A stretch of DNA of 48,634 bases from Phycisphaerae bacterium (GTDB lineage Bacteria; Planctomycetota; Phycisphaerae; SM23-33), in NCBI GenBank assembly GCA_016929245.1, contig JAFGJE010000235.1:1-48634 (forward strand). The letters run 5' to 3'. The position numbers were made by a program, and so were the translations under genes. Positions 7,278 through 16,274 of this stretch are shown piece after piece (position 1 is the stretch's first letter; the number at the start of each line of letters is the position of its first letter). The notes below the pieces were generated by a model. It made no database searches and was not told where the DNA came from. It saw nothing but the letters and a program-made list of their open reading frames with translations.

Positions 7278-9629
7278 GTGTCAGACACGGAAACAACAAA
7301 CACAAACGGAAGCGAATCCCAAACCGCCGGTGGGAAAGCGAAACCCATTCGCATGACGCTCCTCCAGGTGCTGTTGGTGATGAACATGGTGCTGGTTCTG
7401 CTGGTGGCGGGGGTGGCGCTGAACCTGATCCCCAAGCCCACGCTGCGAGCAGCCGTGACGCCACTGGAACCCGCCCCCCAGGTTCTGACGACGCCCGGCA
7501 GGGAATCCCTCCCCGCCGATCCGACGCAAAGGACGACTCCCAAAACTCGGGACTACCCTCGCCAAACATCCCCGGACCGCTTCGGCCGACGGGATCAGGA
7601 AAAGGTGCTCCCCTGGGAAGAGGTGGAGCGATTGTTCGCCGCCCGGCGATATGACGAAGCCTACACCGCCTACAAAGCCCTGATGTACTACGCCCCCCGG
7701 CACAGCGACGGACGCCTCCTGAACGAATACTTTCAGCTTCGCATGGGGCAGTGCCTGGCCCGCACCGATCAAACCAGCCGGGCGCGAGAAGAACTCAACG
7801 CCGTGACGCAAAGTTCCTCGCCCATTCTTCGGGCGCTGGCGTGGTTTGAACTGGCGACCATCGACGTGTCGGAGCGGCGGTACCTGGCCGCCCGAACGAA
7901 GGCCTATCACGTCCTGGCGTCTCTGGGGGCGATGGAACATCCCATGGCGCTGGAGGCGGATTGCGCGTTTATGATCGGGCGCGTCCTGACCGAAAAGGTT
8001 CGAGGCTTCCAGACCGCCGAACACCGGATACGCTGGCCCTCCGACCGGGCGCCCGATCCGTTCGCGGGACTGGACAAGGACCAGATCTACGAACTCTTCC
8101 AGGAAGGCGCCGCGGGATGGAAACCGTCCCTGAAACCCTCCCTGGAGGTGCAAACGGCGACGGAGGAAATGGAACGGTGGCGGGTTCGCTGCTCGCAAAT
8201 GACGATCGAAGAGGTTCTCAACCAGTTCGGAAGGAAGATCGGAAAGGACGTCAAATGGTACGGAGTGGCCGGCGGAGCGCTGCGCCGTCCCGTGGATTTC
8301 TTCATGCGATCCGCGTCCAGTCAGAAGATCAGCGAAACCGCCGCGGGGATGGCGGGATTGATCGGACGGTTCACCCTGGACGGGATCGTCGTGTACGACC
8401 CGCAGGACGCCACGTCGGTCGCGAAGCAGCAGAACCTGATTTCGCGCGAGGCGATTTCCGCCTGGCGATTATTCTTCCTGCGTCACCCGACCGACCCCCG
8501 CATTCCCGACGGGCGATTCGCCTTGGCGGCGGTCAATGAATGGAGCGGCGAAAAAATCAACGCCATCCACGAATACGAACTGCTGGCCCGGCGTCACAAA
8601 CGCGCCGCGGTCGCCCCCAAGGCGCTGCTGCAGGCGGCGAAACTCAAAATCGGAATGATGAACTTCGCCAAGGCCCGCCAGGACCTGGTCGATCTGCTGG
8701 ACCTGTATCCGGATTGCCCCGGGGTGGACAAGGTCTACCTTATGCTGGCGCAGGTCAACGAAACGGCAGGACGCGTCGACGAAGCCATTCGCAGCTACGA
8801 GTACCTGTACTACCGCAATCTGTCCGAGGATTCCCGCCGAATCGCCAGCATGGGCGCGGGACGCTGCTATTCGCGACAAGGCAAGCACTCCGAGGCGACC
8901 CAGTGGCTGGCGCGATACGCCGCCATCGTCAGGAAACCCAATCCCGACGACTACGTGGACGCCTACTTCATGATGGCCCAAAGCGAAACGGAACAGAAGA
9001 ACTACAGCATGGCCGTCCAGGCGTATCATCGCGGACTGGCGGGGCGTCCGGAAATCGAGAAGCGAATTCCCGCGCTGCTGGAACTCGTTTCCGTGCATAT
9101 TCTGCAGGAAGACTTCATTTCCGCCCTGGGCGTGCTGAATCATCTCGCGAAGGAAACGCTCACGAAGGAACAGGAATGTCGCAAAGCCGTCCTGACCGCC
9201 CGGGTGCTCCGCGAACTGGGACTGGCGGAAAAAGCCCGTTCCGTCCTGAAACTGCAATTGAGCGTCACGGACACCGGGGACCTGAAAGCCGAAGTGGGCA
9301 TCGAACTGGCGAGATGTCACATGGCCGTCGAGGATTACGACTCCGCCCAGAAACTCCTGACGGAAATCCTCCCCCTGTTGCAGAACAACCGTTCCCTCTG
9401 GCTGGCGGAAGTGCTGCTGGCGGAGGTGTGTCTGAAACTGGACGAACCGGATCAGGCGATCGGCATCGTCCGCAAGGTGCGCGCCTCGGCCGCCCCGATC
9501 GACCTGCAGCGCCAGGCGTCCAAAATCCTCGGCGAAGCGTTCCTGCGCAAACGCGAATATGAAAAAGCCGCCCTGGCGTTCACCGGTTTGAAAAAGAATC
9601 TGCCTCCGGACTCCAAGGAGAACCCATGA
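7278..9629 (+). CDS. Membrane-anchored TPR-repeat protein of the flagellar operon
   Basis: A 783-residue protein. A short Thr/Asn/Ser-rich N-terminus is followed by one membrane helix at about residues 27-50, then a long soluble region with many helical repeat pairs of TPR type (for example RYDEAYTAYKALMYYAPRHS, KQNYSMAVQAYHRGLAGRP, REYEKAALAFTGLKK). TPR arrays bind other proteins. The domain after the helix is probably periplasmic by analogy with signal-anchor proteins. A GTG at 7239 is in frame but has no ribosome site. The GTG at 7278 follows AAAGGAAAGG and is preferred, although the spacing is long. It is first in the rightward operon behind a sigma-54 promoter, suggesting a flagellar assembly or motor scaffold role. 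No named family was recognised. Confidence 0.75.
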   Translation: MSDTETTNTNGSESQTAGGKAKPIRMTLLQVLLVMNMVLVLLVAGVALNLIPKPTLRAAVTPLEPAPQVLTTPGRESLPADPTQRTTPKTRDYPRQTSPDRFGRRDQEKVLPWEEVERLFAARRYDEAYTAYKALMYYAPRHSDGRLLNEYFQLRMGQCLARTDQTSRAREELNAVTQSSSPILRALAWFELATIDVSERRYLAARTKAYHVLASLGAMEHPMALEADCAFMIGRVLTEKVRGFQTAEHRIRWPSDRAPDPFAGLDKDQIYELFQEGAAGWKPSLKPSLEVQTATEEMERWRVRCSQMTIEEVLNQFGRKIGKDVKWYGVAGGALRRPVDFFMRSASSQKISETAAGMAGLIGRFTLDGIVVYDPQDATSVAKQQNLISREAISAWRLFFLRHPTDPRIPDGRFALAAVNEWSGEKINAIHEYELLARRHKRAAVAPKALLQAAKLKIGMMNFAKARQDLVDLLDLYPDCPGVDKVYLMLAQVNETAGRVDEAIRSYEYLYYRNLSEDSRRIASMGAGRCYSRQGKHSEATQWLARYAAIVRKPNPDDYVDAYFMMAQSETEQKNYSMAVQAYHRGLAGRPEIEKRIPALLELVSVHILQEDFISALGVLNHLAKETLTKEQECRKAVLTARVLRELGLAEKARSVLKLQLSVTDTGDLKAEVGIELARCHMAVEDYDSAQKLLTEILPLLQNNRSLWLAEVLLAEVCLKLDEPDQAIGIVRKVRASAAPIDLQRQASKILGEAFLRKREYEKAALAFTGLKKNLPPDSKENP

Positions 9630-10480
9630 ACCGTACCGTACAACTCCTTTTGACGGCGGGAATGCTGATTTCGATCGGCTGGGCGGATTCCCCAAACCCG
9701 AAGTCCGCGACGGAGCACAAGGATCAGTTGCGCCAAACCTACCGCGAAGGATTTCAGCCGCCGGCGGTCGCCGACACCGAAGCGGAACAGATGCGTGAAT
9801 TGATCGAAAAAATCAATCGGACGTCGCTGCCGAAATACCGTCCCACACCGAAGTCGGCGCGACTCAGCGACGACGCGGCGAAATCCGCCGCCGAGACGGC
9901 GAAACCCCAAGCCGACGTCCAAACCGCCGCGCCCCCGTCCCCGCCGGTCCTGTCGGCGGCGCTGCTGAAGGAACTGACGCAATCCCTGCCCAAATCGGTG
10001 GCCGATCCGACGCAACTGGGCGACGCGCTGTTTCGCGGAGGACACCGCAACCAGGCGATGTTCGTCTACCAGGAAGCGATGAAGCACGCGGACGAACCGG
10101 AAGACCAGGCGTGGCTGCTCTACCAGATGGGATGCTGCCTGAAGGACGACAACTCCGCCGAAGCCCGCCGGTATTTCCAGCAGGTGCGGTCGACCCTTCC
10201 CGACAGCCCATGGAGTGAACTGGCGAGCGTGCAGCTGCAACTGGTGGACTGGATCGATCGAAATCAACCCATGCAGTTCCTGGAAGACATGCAACGGGAC
10301 CTGCGGGAACAACATGAGCGGATAGAAGAGTCGAGGCAGCCCCAATCCCGAACCTCCGGCGAGAAAGACCCCTCGCCCCGTTCGGAGTTGGGCGCCGACG
10401 ACGGGAAAACGCCGACCACCCAACCCGTCAACCTTCCGACGGTTTCGTCCGCCAAACCGGCCGAAACCACGACACCCTGA
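9626..10480 (+). CDS. Exported TPR-like protein of the flagellar operon
   Basis: The 284-residue protein starts with a signal peptide (MNRTVQLLLTAGMLISIGWA, cleavage around residue 20). A charged, Ala/Pro-rich linker follows to about residue 110, then two or three TPR-like helical pairs (LGDALFRGGHRNQAMFVYQEAM, then WLLYQMGCCLKDDNSAEARRYF). The C-terminal 60 residues are disordered and Pro/Thr-rich. It overlaps the preceding gene by 4 bases (ATGA) and has a clear AAGGAG site, so the two TPR proteins are probably co-translated and may work together in the periplasm. Its position between a sigma-54 promoter and the flagellar activator suggests a flagellar role; the exact function is not recognised. 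Confidence 0.72.
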   Translation: MNRTVQLLLTAGMLISIGWADSPNPKSATEHKDQLRQTYREGFQPPAVADTEAEQMRELIEKINRTSLPKYRPTPKSARLSDDAAKSAAETAKPQADVQTAAPPSPPVLSAALLKELTQSLPKSVADPTQLGDALFRGGHRNQAMFVYQEAMKHADEPEDQAWLLYQMGCCLKDDNSAEARRYFQQVRSTLPDSPWSELASVQLQLVDWIDRNQPMQFLEDMQRDLREQHERIEESRQPQSRTSGEKDPSPRSELGADDGKTPTTQPVNLPTVSSAKPAETTTP

Positions 10481-10487
10481 GACAACG

Positions 10488-11891
10488 ATGACGCAACCGA
10501 CCACACATACCGTTCTGATCGCCGGCGCCACCAACGACGTCAGCCGATCCCTCCTGGCGACGTTGTCGCGCCGCTCCGTGCGCGGACTGCTCATCGGGGA
10601 ATCCGCCAAGGTGCTCGATCGGCTGGCGACCAGCGCGATCCGCATGGTGTTCGTGGACCTCTCGAATTCCTCGAAGGAACGCATGACGCTGCTGCCCCGA
10701 ATCACCCGCGAATGGCCCGATCTGCCGACGGCCGCCGTCGTCGCGGACGGCGACGTCGCCACCGCGGTCGAGGCGGTGCGCCGCGGCGCCGGAGAGGTGC
10801 TCATCGCCCCCGTTCACACCGAGGCGCTGGAGGATCTGCTGTCCCGTTCGCTGCCCGCGCATGACGTGGCGACGCCCGAGGAAACGCCCACCGCGCCGGG
10901 CGTCCGCATCGCCGGATGCAGCGACGCGCTGCGGCAGACCGTGGATTTGGCGGGACGCGTGGCGCGAAGTTCCGTCCCGATTCTCATCACCGGCGAAAGC
11001 GGAACGGGAAAGGAACTCATCTCGCACCTGATTCACCGTCACTCGCCCCGGTCGAACAATCCGTACATTCGCGTCAACTGCGCCGCGATCAGCGAAAGTC
11101 TGCTGGAAAGCGAACTGTTCGGCCATGAGCGGGGCGCCTTCACGGGCGCTCACACCCGTCGGAAGGGACGATTCGAGCTGGCCCACAGCGGAACGCTGCT
11201 GCTGGACGAAATTTCCGAAACCGGACCGCGCCTGCAGGCGGAACTGCTTCGCGTGCTGGAAGAGCAGGACTTCGAACGGTTGGGCGGGAACGAATCCGTC
11301 AACGTGGACGTGCGGGTGATCTGCACGTCCAATCGAGACCTGGCGGAGGAGGTCCGCCGGGGACGATTCCGCCAGGACCTGTACTACCGCATTCGCGGGG
11401 TGCAGGTGCACGTGCCGGCCTTACGCGAGCGGCTGGAGGACATTCCGGCGTTGATCTGGCATTTCGTGAACCTGTACGCCGGGGAAATCGGCAGACGGAT
11501 CACGGACATCGACGACGAAATGCTTCGCGCCTGCGCGCGACACGACTGGCCCGGAAACGTGAGGCAGTTGCGGAATCTTGTGCGCTCGGCGTTGGTGCTG
11601 GGGGAGGGCGAAACGCTTTCTCTCGCCGACGCGCAGGATTTACTGGACACCGCGACGCCGACGGTCCCCGACGCGACGGACGACGACGCGAATCCCGAAG
11701 AGACGACCCTTTCCCTGCAGGATCTGGAACGGCAGGCCGTCATCGAGGCTTTACGACGCACCAACGCCCACCAGGCCAAGGCGGCCCGGCTGCTGGGCAT
11801 CTCCGACCGAACGCTGCGCGACAAGATTCGCCGATATCGCGAAGACGGACATCTGAGTCTCGTGGGAGAAGAATCATGGCAAACATCGTGA
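10488..11891 (+). CDS. Sigma-54-dependent activator (FlrC/FleR-like) with degenerate receiver domain
   Basis: A 467-residue NtrC-family protein. Residues 1-125 resemble a response-regulator receiver: D57 sits at the phosphorylation position, but the N-terminal acidic pocket and the conserved Lys are missing. Residues 140-375 are the AAA+ domain, with Walker A GESGTGKE (169-176), the sigma-54 contact loop GAFTGA (216-221) and Walker B TLLLDE (236-241). Residues about 415-455 are a Fis-type helix-turn-helix (QAKAARLLGISDRTLRDKIRRY). It remodels sigma-54 RNA polymerase to open flagellar promoters. It is encoded between the TPR genes and flgB, overlapping flgB by 16 bases. The degenerate receiver suggests control other than simple phosphorylation. 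FlrC-like function is inferred from context. Confidence 0.9.
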   Translation: MTQPTTHTVLIAGATNDVSRSLLATLSRRSVRGLLIGESAKVLDRLATSAIRMVFVDLSNSSKERMTLLPRITREWPDLPTAAVVADGDVATAVEAVRRGAGEVLIAPVHTEALEDLLSRSLPAHDVATPEETPTAPGVRIAGCSDALRQTVDLAGRVARSSVPILITGESGTGKELISHLIHRHSPRSNNPYIRVNCAAISESLLESELFGHERGAFTGAHTRRKGRFELAHSGTLLLDEISETGPRLQAELLRVLEEQDFERLGGNESVNVDVRVICTSNRDLAEEVRRGRFRQDLYYRIRGVQVHVPALRERLEDIPALIWHFVNLYAGEIGRRITDIDDEMLRACARHDWPGNVRQLRNLVRSALVLGEGETLSLADAQDLLDTATPTVPDATDDDANPEETTLSLQDLERQAVIEALRRTNAHQAKAARLLGISDRTLRDKIRRYREDGHLSLVGEESWQTS

Positions 11892-12235
11892 ACATCCTGG
11901 AAGCCGGACTGCGCGGATCCATGCTGCGGCAGAAGGTCGTCGCGAACAACATCGCGAACCTGAACACGCCGAATTTTCGCCGCCAGGGAGTGCGGTTCGA
12001 GGAAGCCCTGGCGAAATTGATCGAGAAGCCCGGCGGACCCACGCGGGAGGACCTGGCGAAATTCGAAGGCGAACTGTATCGCCCGATGAACACGCCCGTC
12101 GGGAAAAACGGAAACGACGTGAACGTGGAACTCGAAGTCGGCGAACTGATGAAAAGCACATCCAGGCACAAAGCCTATCTCCGACTGCTGGGCAAGATTT
12201 ACCGGCAGATGGACATGGCGATGCAGGTGGAATAA
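11876..12235 (+). CDS. flgB: Flagellar basal-body rod protein FlgB
   Basis: This 119-residue protein carries the FlgB N-terminal signature: LRGSMLRQKVVANNIANLNTPNFRRQ. The C-terminal helix contains the expected short VELEVGELMKSTSRHKAYLRLL segment. FlgB is the proximal rod subunit that contacts the MS ring through FliE. Its length is typical for the family (about 115-140). The start lies inside the end of the upstream activator gene (16-base overlap), implying translational coupling, with GGGAGAAG just upstream. It is followed by flgC and fliE in the classical order. Confidence 0.95.
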   Translation: MANIVNILEAGLRGSMLRQKVVANNIANLNTPNFRRQGVRFEEALAKLIEKPGGPTREDLAKFEGELYRPMNTPVGKNGNDVNVELEVGELMKSTSRHKAYLRLLGKIYRQMDMAMQVE

Positions 12236-12249
12236 CCACGAGGTGAATC

Positions 12250-12672
12250 ATGTCAATGAGCATAGGAAGCATCGGATCGACACCGTCCCCCGTGGACATC
12301 GCCGTCAGCGGCATGCGGGCCCACGCGATGCGCATCAACGTGATCGCGAACAACATCGCCAACGCGCAGACCACCGACGTCGGCGACGGGCAACCCTACC
12401 GCCGCAAGGACGTGCTGCTGTCCACGGACGACGACGGACTGGCCGGCGTGAACATCGACGAGATCACGCAGGACATGGACACCCAGTTTCAGCGCGTGCT
12501 GATGGCCGGGCATCCCAACGCCGACGAACAGGGATACGTCAACATGCCCAACGTCTCCCTCCCGACGGAAATGATGAATATGGTCGCCGCGACGCGGGCC
12601 TACCAGGCCTCCACGGCGATCATCAAACGATACCAGGAAATCACCGAACAGACGCTGGAACTGTTACGGTAA
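12250..12672 (+). CDS. flgC: Flagellar basal-body rod protein FlgC
   Basis: The 140-residue protein has the FlgC N-terminal motif (DIAVSGMRAHAMRINVIANNIANAQTT). The C-terminal part contains GYVNMPNVSLPTEMMNMVAATRAYQAS, a hallmark of FlgC. It assembles with FlgB and FlgF into the proximal rod. The ribosome site GAGGTGA lies in the 14-base gap after flgB. This leader, TAACCACGAGGTGAATCATG, is nearly identical to the one before fliE, which points to matched expression of the two rod components. Confidence 0.96.
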   Translation: MSMSIGSIGSTPSPVDIAVSGMRAHAMRINVIANNIANAQTTDVGDGQPYRRKDVLLSTDDDGLAGVNIDEITQDMDTQFQRVLMAGHPNADEQGYVNMPNVSLPTEMMNMVAATRAYQASTAIIKRYQEITEQTLELLR

Positions 12673-12686
12673 CCACGAGGTGAAGC

Positions 12687-12998
12687 ATGGCTGGAATCAG
12701 TCCCATTCACGGAATTCGAAGCGTCCTGCCGACGCAACCGACCGCGCCGGCCGCCCGGCCGGACAACGTCAAGAAGCCCGGCGGATTCGGCGAGGTGCTC
12801 AAAAGCTACGTCGACAACGTGGACGCCCGGCAGAAGGCGTCCGCCAAGGCCGTCCAGGACCTGGTCGCCGGGAAGACCGAAGACCTGCTGCCGGTGGTCA
12901 ATGAAGTCGCCAAGGCCGACCTGAGCTTCAAGCTCCTGATGGGCGTCCGCAACAAGGTCATCGAGGCGTACAAGGAAACGATGCGCATGCAAATCTGA
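12687..12998 (+). CDS. fliE: Flagellar hook-basal body adaptor FliE
   Basis: A 103-residue protein that matches FliE in size and C-terminal pattern (ADLSFKLLMGVRNKVIEAYKETMRMQI), the segment that joins the MS ring to the rod. The N-terminal third is Pro/Arg-rich and variable. FliE is the first axial protein exported and couples FliF to FlgB. The start follows a GAGGTGA ribosome site 14 bases after flgC. A 58-base gap precedes fliF. Confidence 0.95.
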   Translation: MAGISPIHGIRSVLPTQPTAPAARPDNVKKPGGFGEVLKSYVDNVDARQKASAKAVQDLVAGKTEDLLPVVNEVAKADLSFKLLMGVRNKVIEAYKETMRMQI

Positions 12999-13056
12999 AC
13001 GACGTGGTTCCGGGTTGGAGTTGGACAGAATCACGAGCTAAAGGATAACGCGAATC

Positions 13057-14616
13057 ATGGGTAACATCGTAGGCAATCTAGCACAGGTATGGCGCCAGTC
13101 AAGCGCGGGACACAAACTGATGCTGATCGGAATCGTCGCGGGATTCCTCATCGTCGGCGCGCTGTTGCTTCGCTGGGCGTCTCAACCGGACTTCGCCCTG
13201 CTGTACAGCGACCTGAATTCCGACGACGCGGCGAAGATCGAGGAAAAACTCCGCGACGAGGACATCCCCTGCCGCATCAAGGACGGCGGAACGACGATTC
13301 TCGTGCCGTCGGACAAGGTGCACACGCTGCGCCTGGCGATGGTCCGCGACGGTCTGCCGACCGGCGGAAACCAAGGATACGGCATCCTCGACAACGGGGA
13401 ACTGGGGCAGAGTCCCTTCAAGGAGCGCGTCAACTACATCCGCGCCATCGAAGGCGAACTCGTCAAGACGATCAAGCTCATCGAAGGCGTCGCCGGCGCC
13501 CGCGTCCACGTGGTCAACGAGCAGCATTCCGTCTTCGCGCGGGGACAGAAGGAATCCTCCGCCACCGTCGTGATCAAGACGCGCGGCGGGGCGCCGTTGA
13601 GCGCGGAAAACGTCGCCGCGATCACCAGCCTGGTCGCCGGGGCGGTCAAGGACGTCACGCCCGAGAAGGTCGTCGTCGTCGCCAACGGAAAGCTCCTGAC
13701 CAGCCGCGGGAACGACGAACTGATGGGCATGGGCTCGACCCTCTTCGAGGCGAAAATGAAAATCGAATCCTACTACGCCCAGAAGGCCGAAACCATGCTC
13801 GCCCACGTCCTGGGCGCCGGACGGGCGACCGTCAAGGTCGACGCCACCCTCGCCACCGCGAGCATCCGGCGAACCCGCACCACCTTCGACAAGAAAAATC
13901 AGACCGAAACGCGCGTGCGCACGGTCAAGACCACCAAATCCTCCGCCGCCAAGGCCAAACGCGGAAACAGTTCGCCCGGCGGCGTGAACGAAGACGAAAA
14001 GTCCGACGAAATCGAATACATGACGCCTTCCACCGTCGAGACCACCGCCCAGACGCCGGGCAGCATCGAGTCTCTGGCGGCCGCGGTCTTCGTGGACCTC
14101 TCCGCACTGACCGGCGCCGCCGAGGGCGGCGAAAAGGACAAATCCGTCACCCTCACGACGGATCGCATTCGCGAGGCGGTCGGCAGCGCCCTGGGACTGG
14201 ACAAAAGCAAGGAAGACTGGAAAAACTCGATCACCGTCGTGGACGTGCCGTTCCAGACGGCGTCCCTGGACGGCGCCCCCGCGGAAGAAGCCCCGAACAT
14301 GATGAGCACGGTTCTGCAATACACGAAAGACTTCTCCCTGGGCATCGCGGTGCTGGGCATGTTGCTGGTGTTCAAGATGCTCAAGGGCAAGAAATCCGCC
14401 TCGTCGGGAGTGACGGAAGTCTCCGGCGCGACGAGCGTCGAAGGCGCGGCCCCCGCCGGCGGCGGAGGAGGCGGAGGCGGCGGACGGAACAACGCCAAGC
14501 AACTCTCCGGACCGGACCGGCAGTTACGATCGAAAATCGTCAACGCCTTAACGAGCAATCCCGATCAGGTGAAACAACTGTTCCTCTCCTGGGTGGAGAG
14601 CGACGGCGGAAAGTAA
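13057..14616 (+). CDS. fliF: Flagellar MS-ring protein FliF
   Basis: The 519-residue protein has a membrane helix near residues 24-46 and a second near 425-445, as expected for FliF. Between them lie the ring-building motifs (DFALLYSDLNSDDAAKIEEKL, then FKERVNYIRAIEGELVKTI). After the second helix a glycine run (about residues 469-478) leads to a C-terminal FliG-binding helix (RQLRSKIVNALTSNPDQV). FliF forms the inner-membrane ring that houses the export gate. The segment around 275-320 is Lys/Ser-rich and variable. At 519 residues it is within the family range. It is followed by fliG after 51 bases. Confidence 0.96.
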   Translation: MGNIVGNLAQVWRQSSAGHKLMLIGIVAGFLIVGALLLRWASQPDFALLYSDLNSDDAAKIEEKLRDEDIPCRIKDGGTTILVPSDKVHTLRLAMVRDGLPTGGNQGYGILDNGELGQSPFKERVNYIRAIEGELVKTIKLIEGVAGARVHVVNEQHSVFARGQKESSATVVIKTRGGAPLSAENVAAITSLVAGAVKDVTPEKVVVVANGKLLTSRGNDELMGMGSTLFEAKMKIESYYAQKAETMLAHVLGAGRATVKVDATLATASIRRTRTTFDKKNQTETRVRTVKTTKSSAAKAKRGNSSPGGVNEDEKSDEIEYMTPSTVETTAQTPGSIESLAAAVFVDLSALTGAAEGGEKDKSVTLTTDRIREAVGSALGLDKSKEDWKNSITVVDVPFQTASLDGAPAEEAPNMMSTVLQYTKDFSLGIAVLGMLLVFKMLKGKKSASSGVTEVSGATSVEGAAPAGGGGGGGGGRNNAKQLSGPDRQLRSKIVNALTSNPDQVKQLFLSWVESDGGK

Positions 14617-14667
14617 TTCGGATCCTCACGCGACGATGACGCGCGGGGAAGCAACGGAGTTAAACCA

Positions 14668-15678
14668 GTGGCAATTACGGCGACAAAAAAAGCGGCGATG
14701 CTTCTGATGCGGCTGGACCCCGGCAGCGCCTCGGAGCTGCTCAAGGCGGTCCAACCGGATACGGCGACGGAAATCGCCACGGAAATGGCGTATCTGAATT
14801 CGTCCGGCGGCGCGATGAGCGAGGAGGAAGAGCAAGTCGCGCAGAACGTCGTGCAGGAATTCGGCACGCTGCTTTCGGGAAGCGATTCGGACTGGAGCCT
14901 CGGGTTCGTCCGACAGATGCTCGAAAGCGCCATGTCCGCGGAGCAGTCCGCCCAGGCGTTCGAGAAAGTCAAGCAGAGTCTGGACTACCGCGATCCCTTC
15001 GCGTCCATCCGCGAAACCAAGCTGCACGAACTCTCGGCCGCCCTGGAAGGCGAACCGCCGCAGGTGGTTTCACTCGTCCTGGCGGAACTGCCCGCCAAAA
15101 GCAGCGCCGAACTGCTGGGCATGTTCGAGGAAAAGGTCAGCCACCAGATCATCCGCGGGATGGCCGGCGCGACGAACGTCCCGGTCGAGGCGAAGGTGCG
15201 CGTCGCGAGCGTCATCAAAAAACGCCTCCAGGAACTGCGCACCAGCGGAGGGGCGTCGGAAGGAAACGCGCGGGAAGGGCAGATTCGCAAGGTGTCCGTC
15301 CTGCTGCGAGGCCTGGCGAAGGACGCCCGCGACCAGATGATCGCCAGCATCAAGGAACAGGACCCCGAAACCGGCGCGATGGTCATGAAGATGATGGTCG
15401 TCTGGGACGACCTTCCGATCCTCAACGACCGGGCGCTGCAGGAAGCCCTCCGCGCCAGCGACCCGCGAAAACTCGCCCTGGCGCTGGTCAACGTGGACAA
15501 GCACATCGCCGACAAGATCAAGATGAACCTGTCGGAAACCGGGCGAAACATGCTGTACGAGGAATCGCTGCTGCTGACCGCGCCCAAACCCAAAGCCATC
15601 GTCGAGGCGCGCGATCTGCTCCTGCAGGACCTGCGCGAACTGAACGAAGCCGGTATGCTGGAATTCGAGGAAGGATAA
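14668..15678 (+). CDS. fliG: Flagellar motor switch protein FliG
   Basis: The 336-residue protein aligns by eye with FliG throughout: an N-terminal FliF-binding domain, a middle armadillo-like domain, and a C-terminal torque domain with VVWDDLPILNDRALQEALRAS, corresponding to the family's F.FDDL..LDDR stretch. The middle-domain EHPQ motif, which contacts FliM, is EPPQ here (129-132), so the histidine is replaced by proline. The start is a GTG (14668) with a GGGGAAGCAACGGAG leader. FliG transmits ion-driven torque from the stators to the rotor. It lies between fliF and fliH, 3 bases before the next start. Confidence 0.95.
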   Translation: MAITATKKAAMLLMRLDPGSASELLKAVQPDTATEIATEMAYLNSSGGAMSEEEEQVAQNVVQEFGTLLSGSDSDWSLGFVRQMLESAMSAEQSAQAFEKVKQSLDYRDPFASIRETKLHELSAALEGEPPQVVSLVLAELPAKSSAELLGMFEEKVSHQIIRGMAGATNVPVEAKVRVASVIKKRLQELRTSGGASEGNAREGQIRKVSVLLRGLAKDARDQMIASIKEQDPETGAMVMKMMVVWDDLPILNDRALQEALRASDPRKLALALVNVDKHIADKIKMNLSETGRNMLYEESLLLTAPKPKAIVEARDLLLQDLRELNEAGMLEFEEG

Positions 15679-15681
15679 TCC

Positions 15682-16272
15682 GTGACGCAACCCGTCGTGT
15701 TACAACTTGACGCCCCGATCCACCAGGTGGACGTCGTCGGCGACGAATCGAGCGAGTCGCGTTCGATGTCCGCCCCCGAACGGCAGCTCGCCCAAATGCA
15801 GGCCCAGCTGGAACGTCGCGCCGAGGCGATGGAGCAACAGTTCGCCGCCCGGCAGGCGGAGCTGGAATCGACCGTCCGGGCCCTTCGGACGGCCGGGAAG
15901 CAACTCGATTCCCTGCGCGAAGAACTGATCCGGGACCTGCATACCGAAGCGGTGGACCTGGCGCTGCGGATCGCCCGCAAGGTGCTCCACCAGGAAATCG
16001 AATCCCAGGGATACCGGATCGACCCGATCATCGAGGAGGCGATGTCGCACCTTCCGAAACGGGGCGAAATTACGGTTCGCCTGAACCCCGCCGATTTCGA
16101 GCGAAGCGCCCTGGCGCAGCAGGACACCTCCGGCGAGGAACACATTCACTTCACCGCCGATCCGTCCGTCCCGCCGGCGGGATGCGTCGTCGACAGCGCC
16201 GAAGGCGTCGTCGAATCCGATCCCGACGCGGCGATGGAACATATTGAACAAACCCTTACCCGGAACGAATAA
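15682..16272 (+). CDS. fliH: Flagellar export ATPase regulator FliH
   Basis: The 196-residue protein has an extended coiled-coil N-terminal half (APERQLAQMQAQLERRAEAMEQQ) and a C-terminal domain resembling the V-ATPase E subunit (VDLALRIARKVLHQEIE... then GEITVRLNPADFE). FliH dimers bind and restrain the FliI ATPase and deliver it to the export gate. Sequence conservation is low in this family, so its place directly before fliI strengthens the call. The GTG start follows GAGGAAGGA. Confidence 0.9.
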   Translation: MTQPVVLQLDAPIHQVDVVGDESSESRSMSAPERQLAQMQAQLERRAEAMEQQFAARQAELESTVRALRTAGKQLDSLREELIRDLHTEAVDLALRIARKVLHQEIESQGYRIDPIIEEAMSHLPKRGEITVRLNPADFERSALAQQDTSGEEHIHFTADPSVPPAGCVVDSAEGVVESDPDAAMEHIEQTLTRNE

Positions 16273-16274
16273 CC

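Noticed and set aside
13089-14639. Long Arg/Gly-rich open frame overlapping fliF on the same strand
   Set aside because: It is a shadow frame of GC-rich fliF: composition is extreme, no domain is recognisable, and fliF itself is unmistakable.
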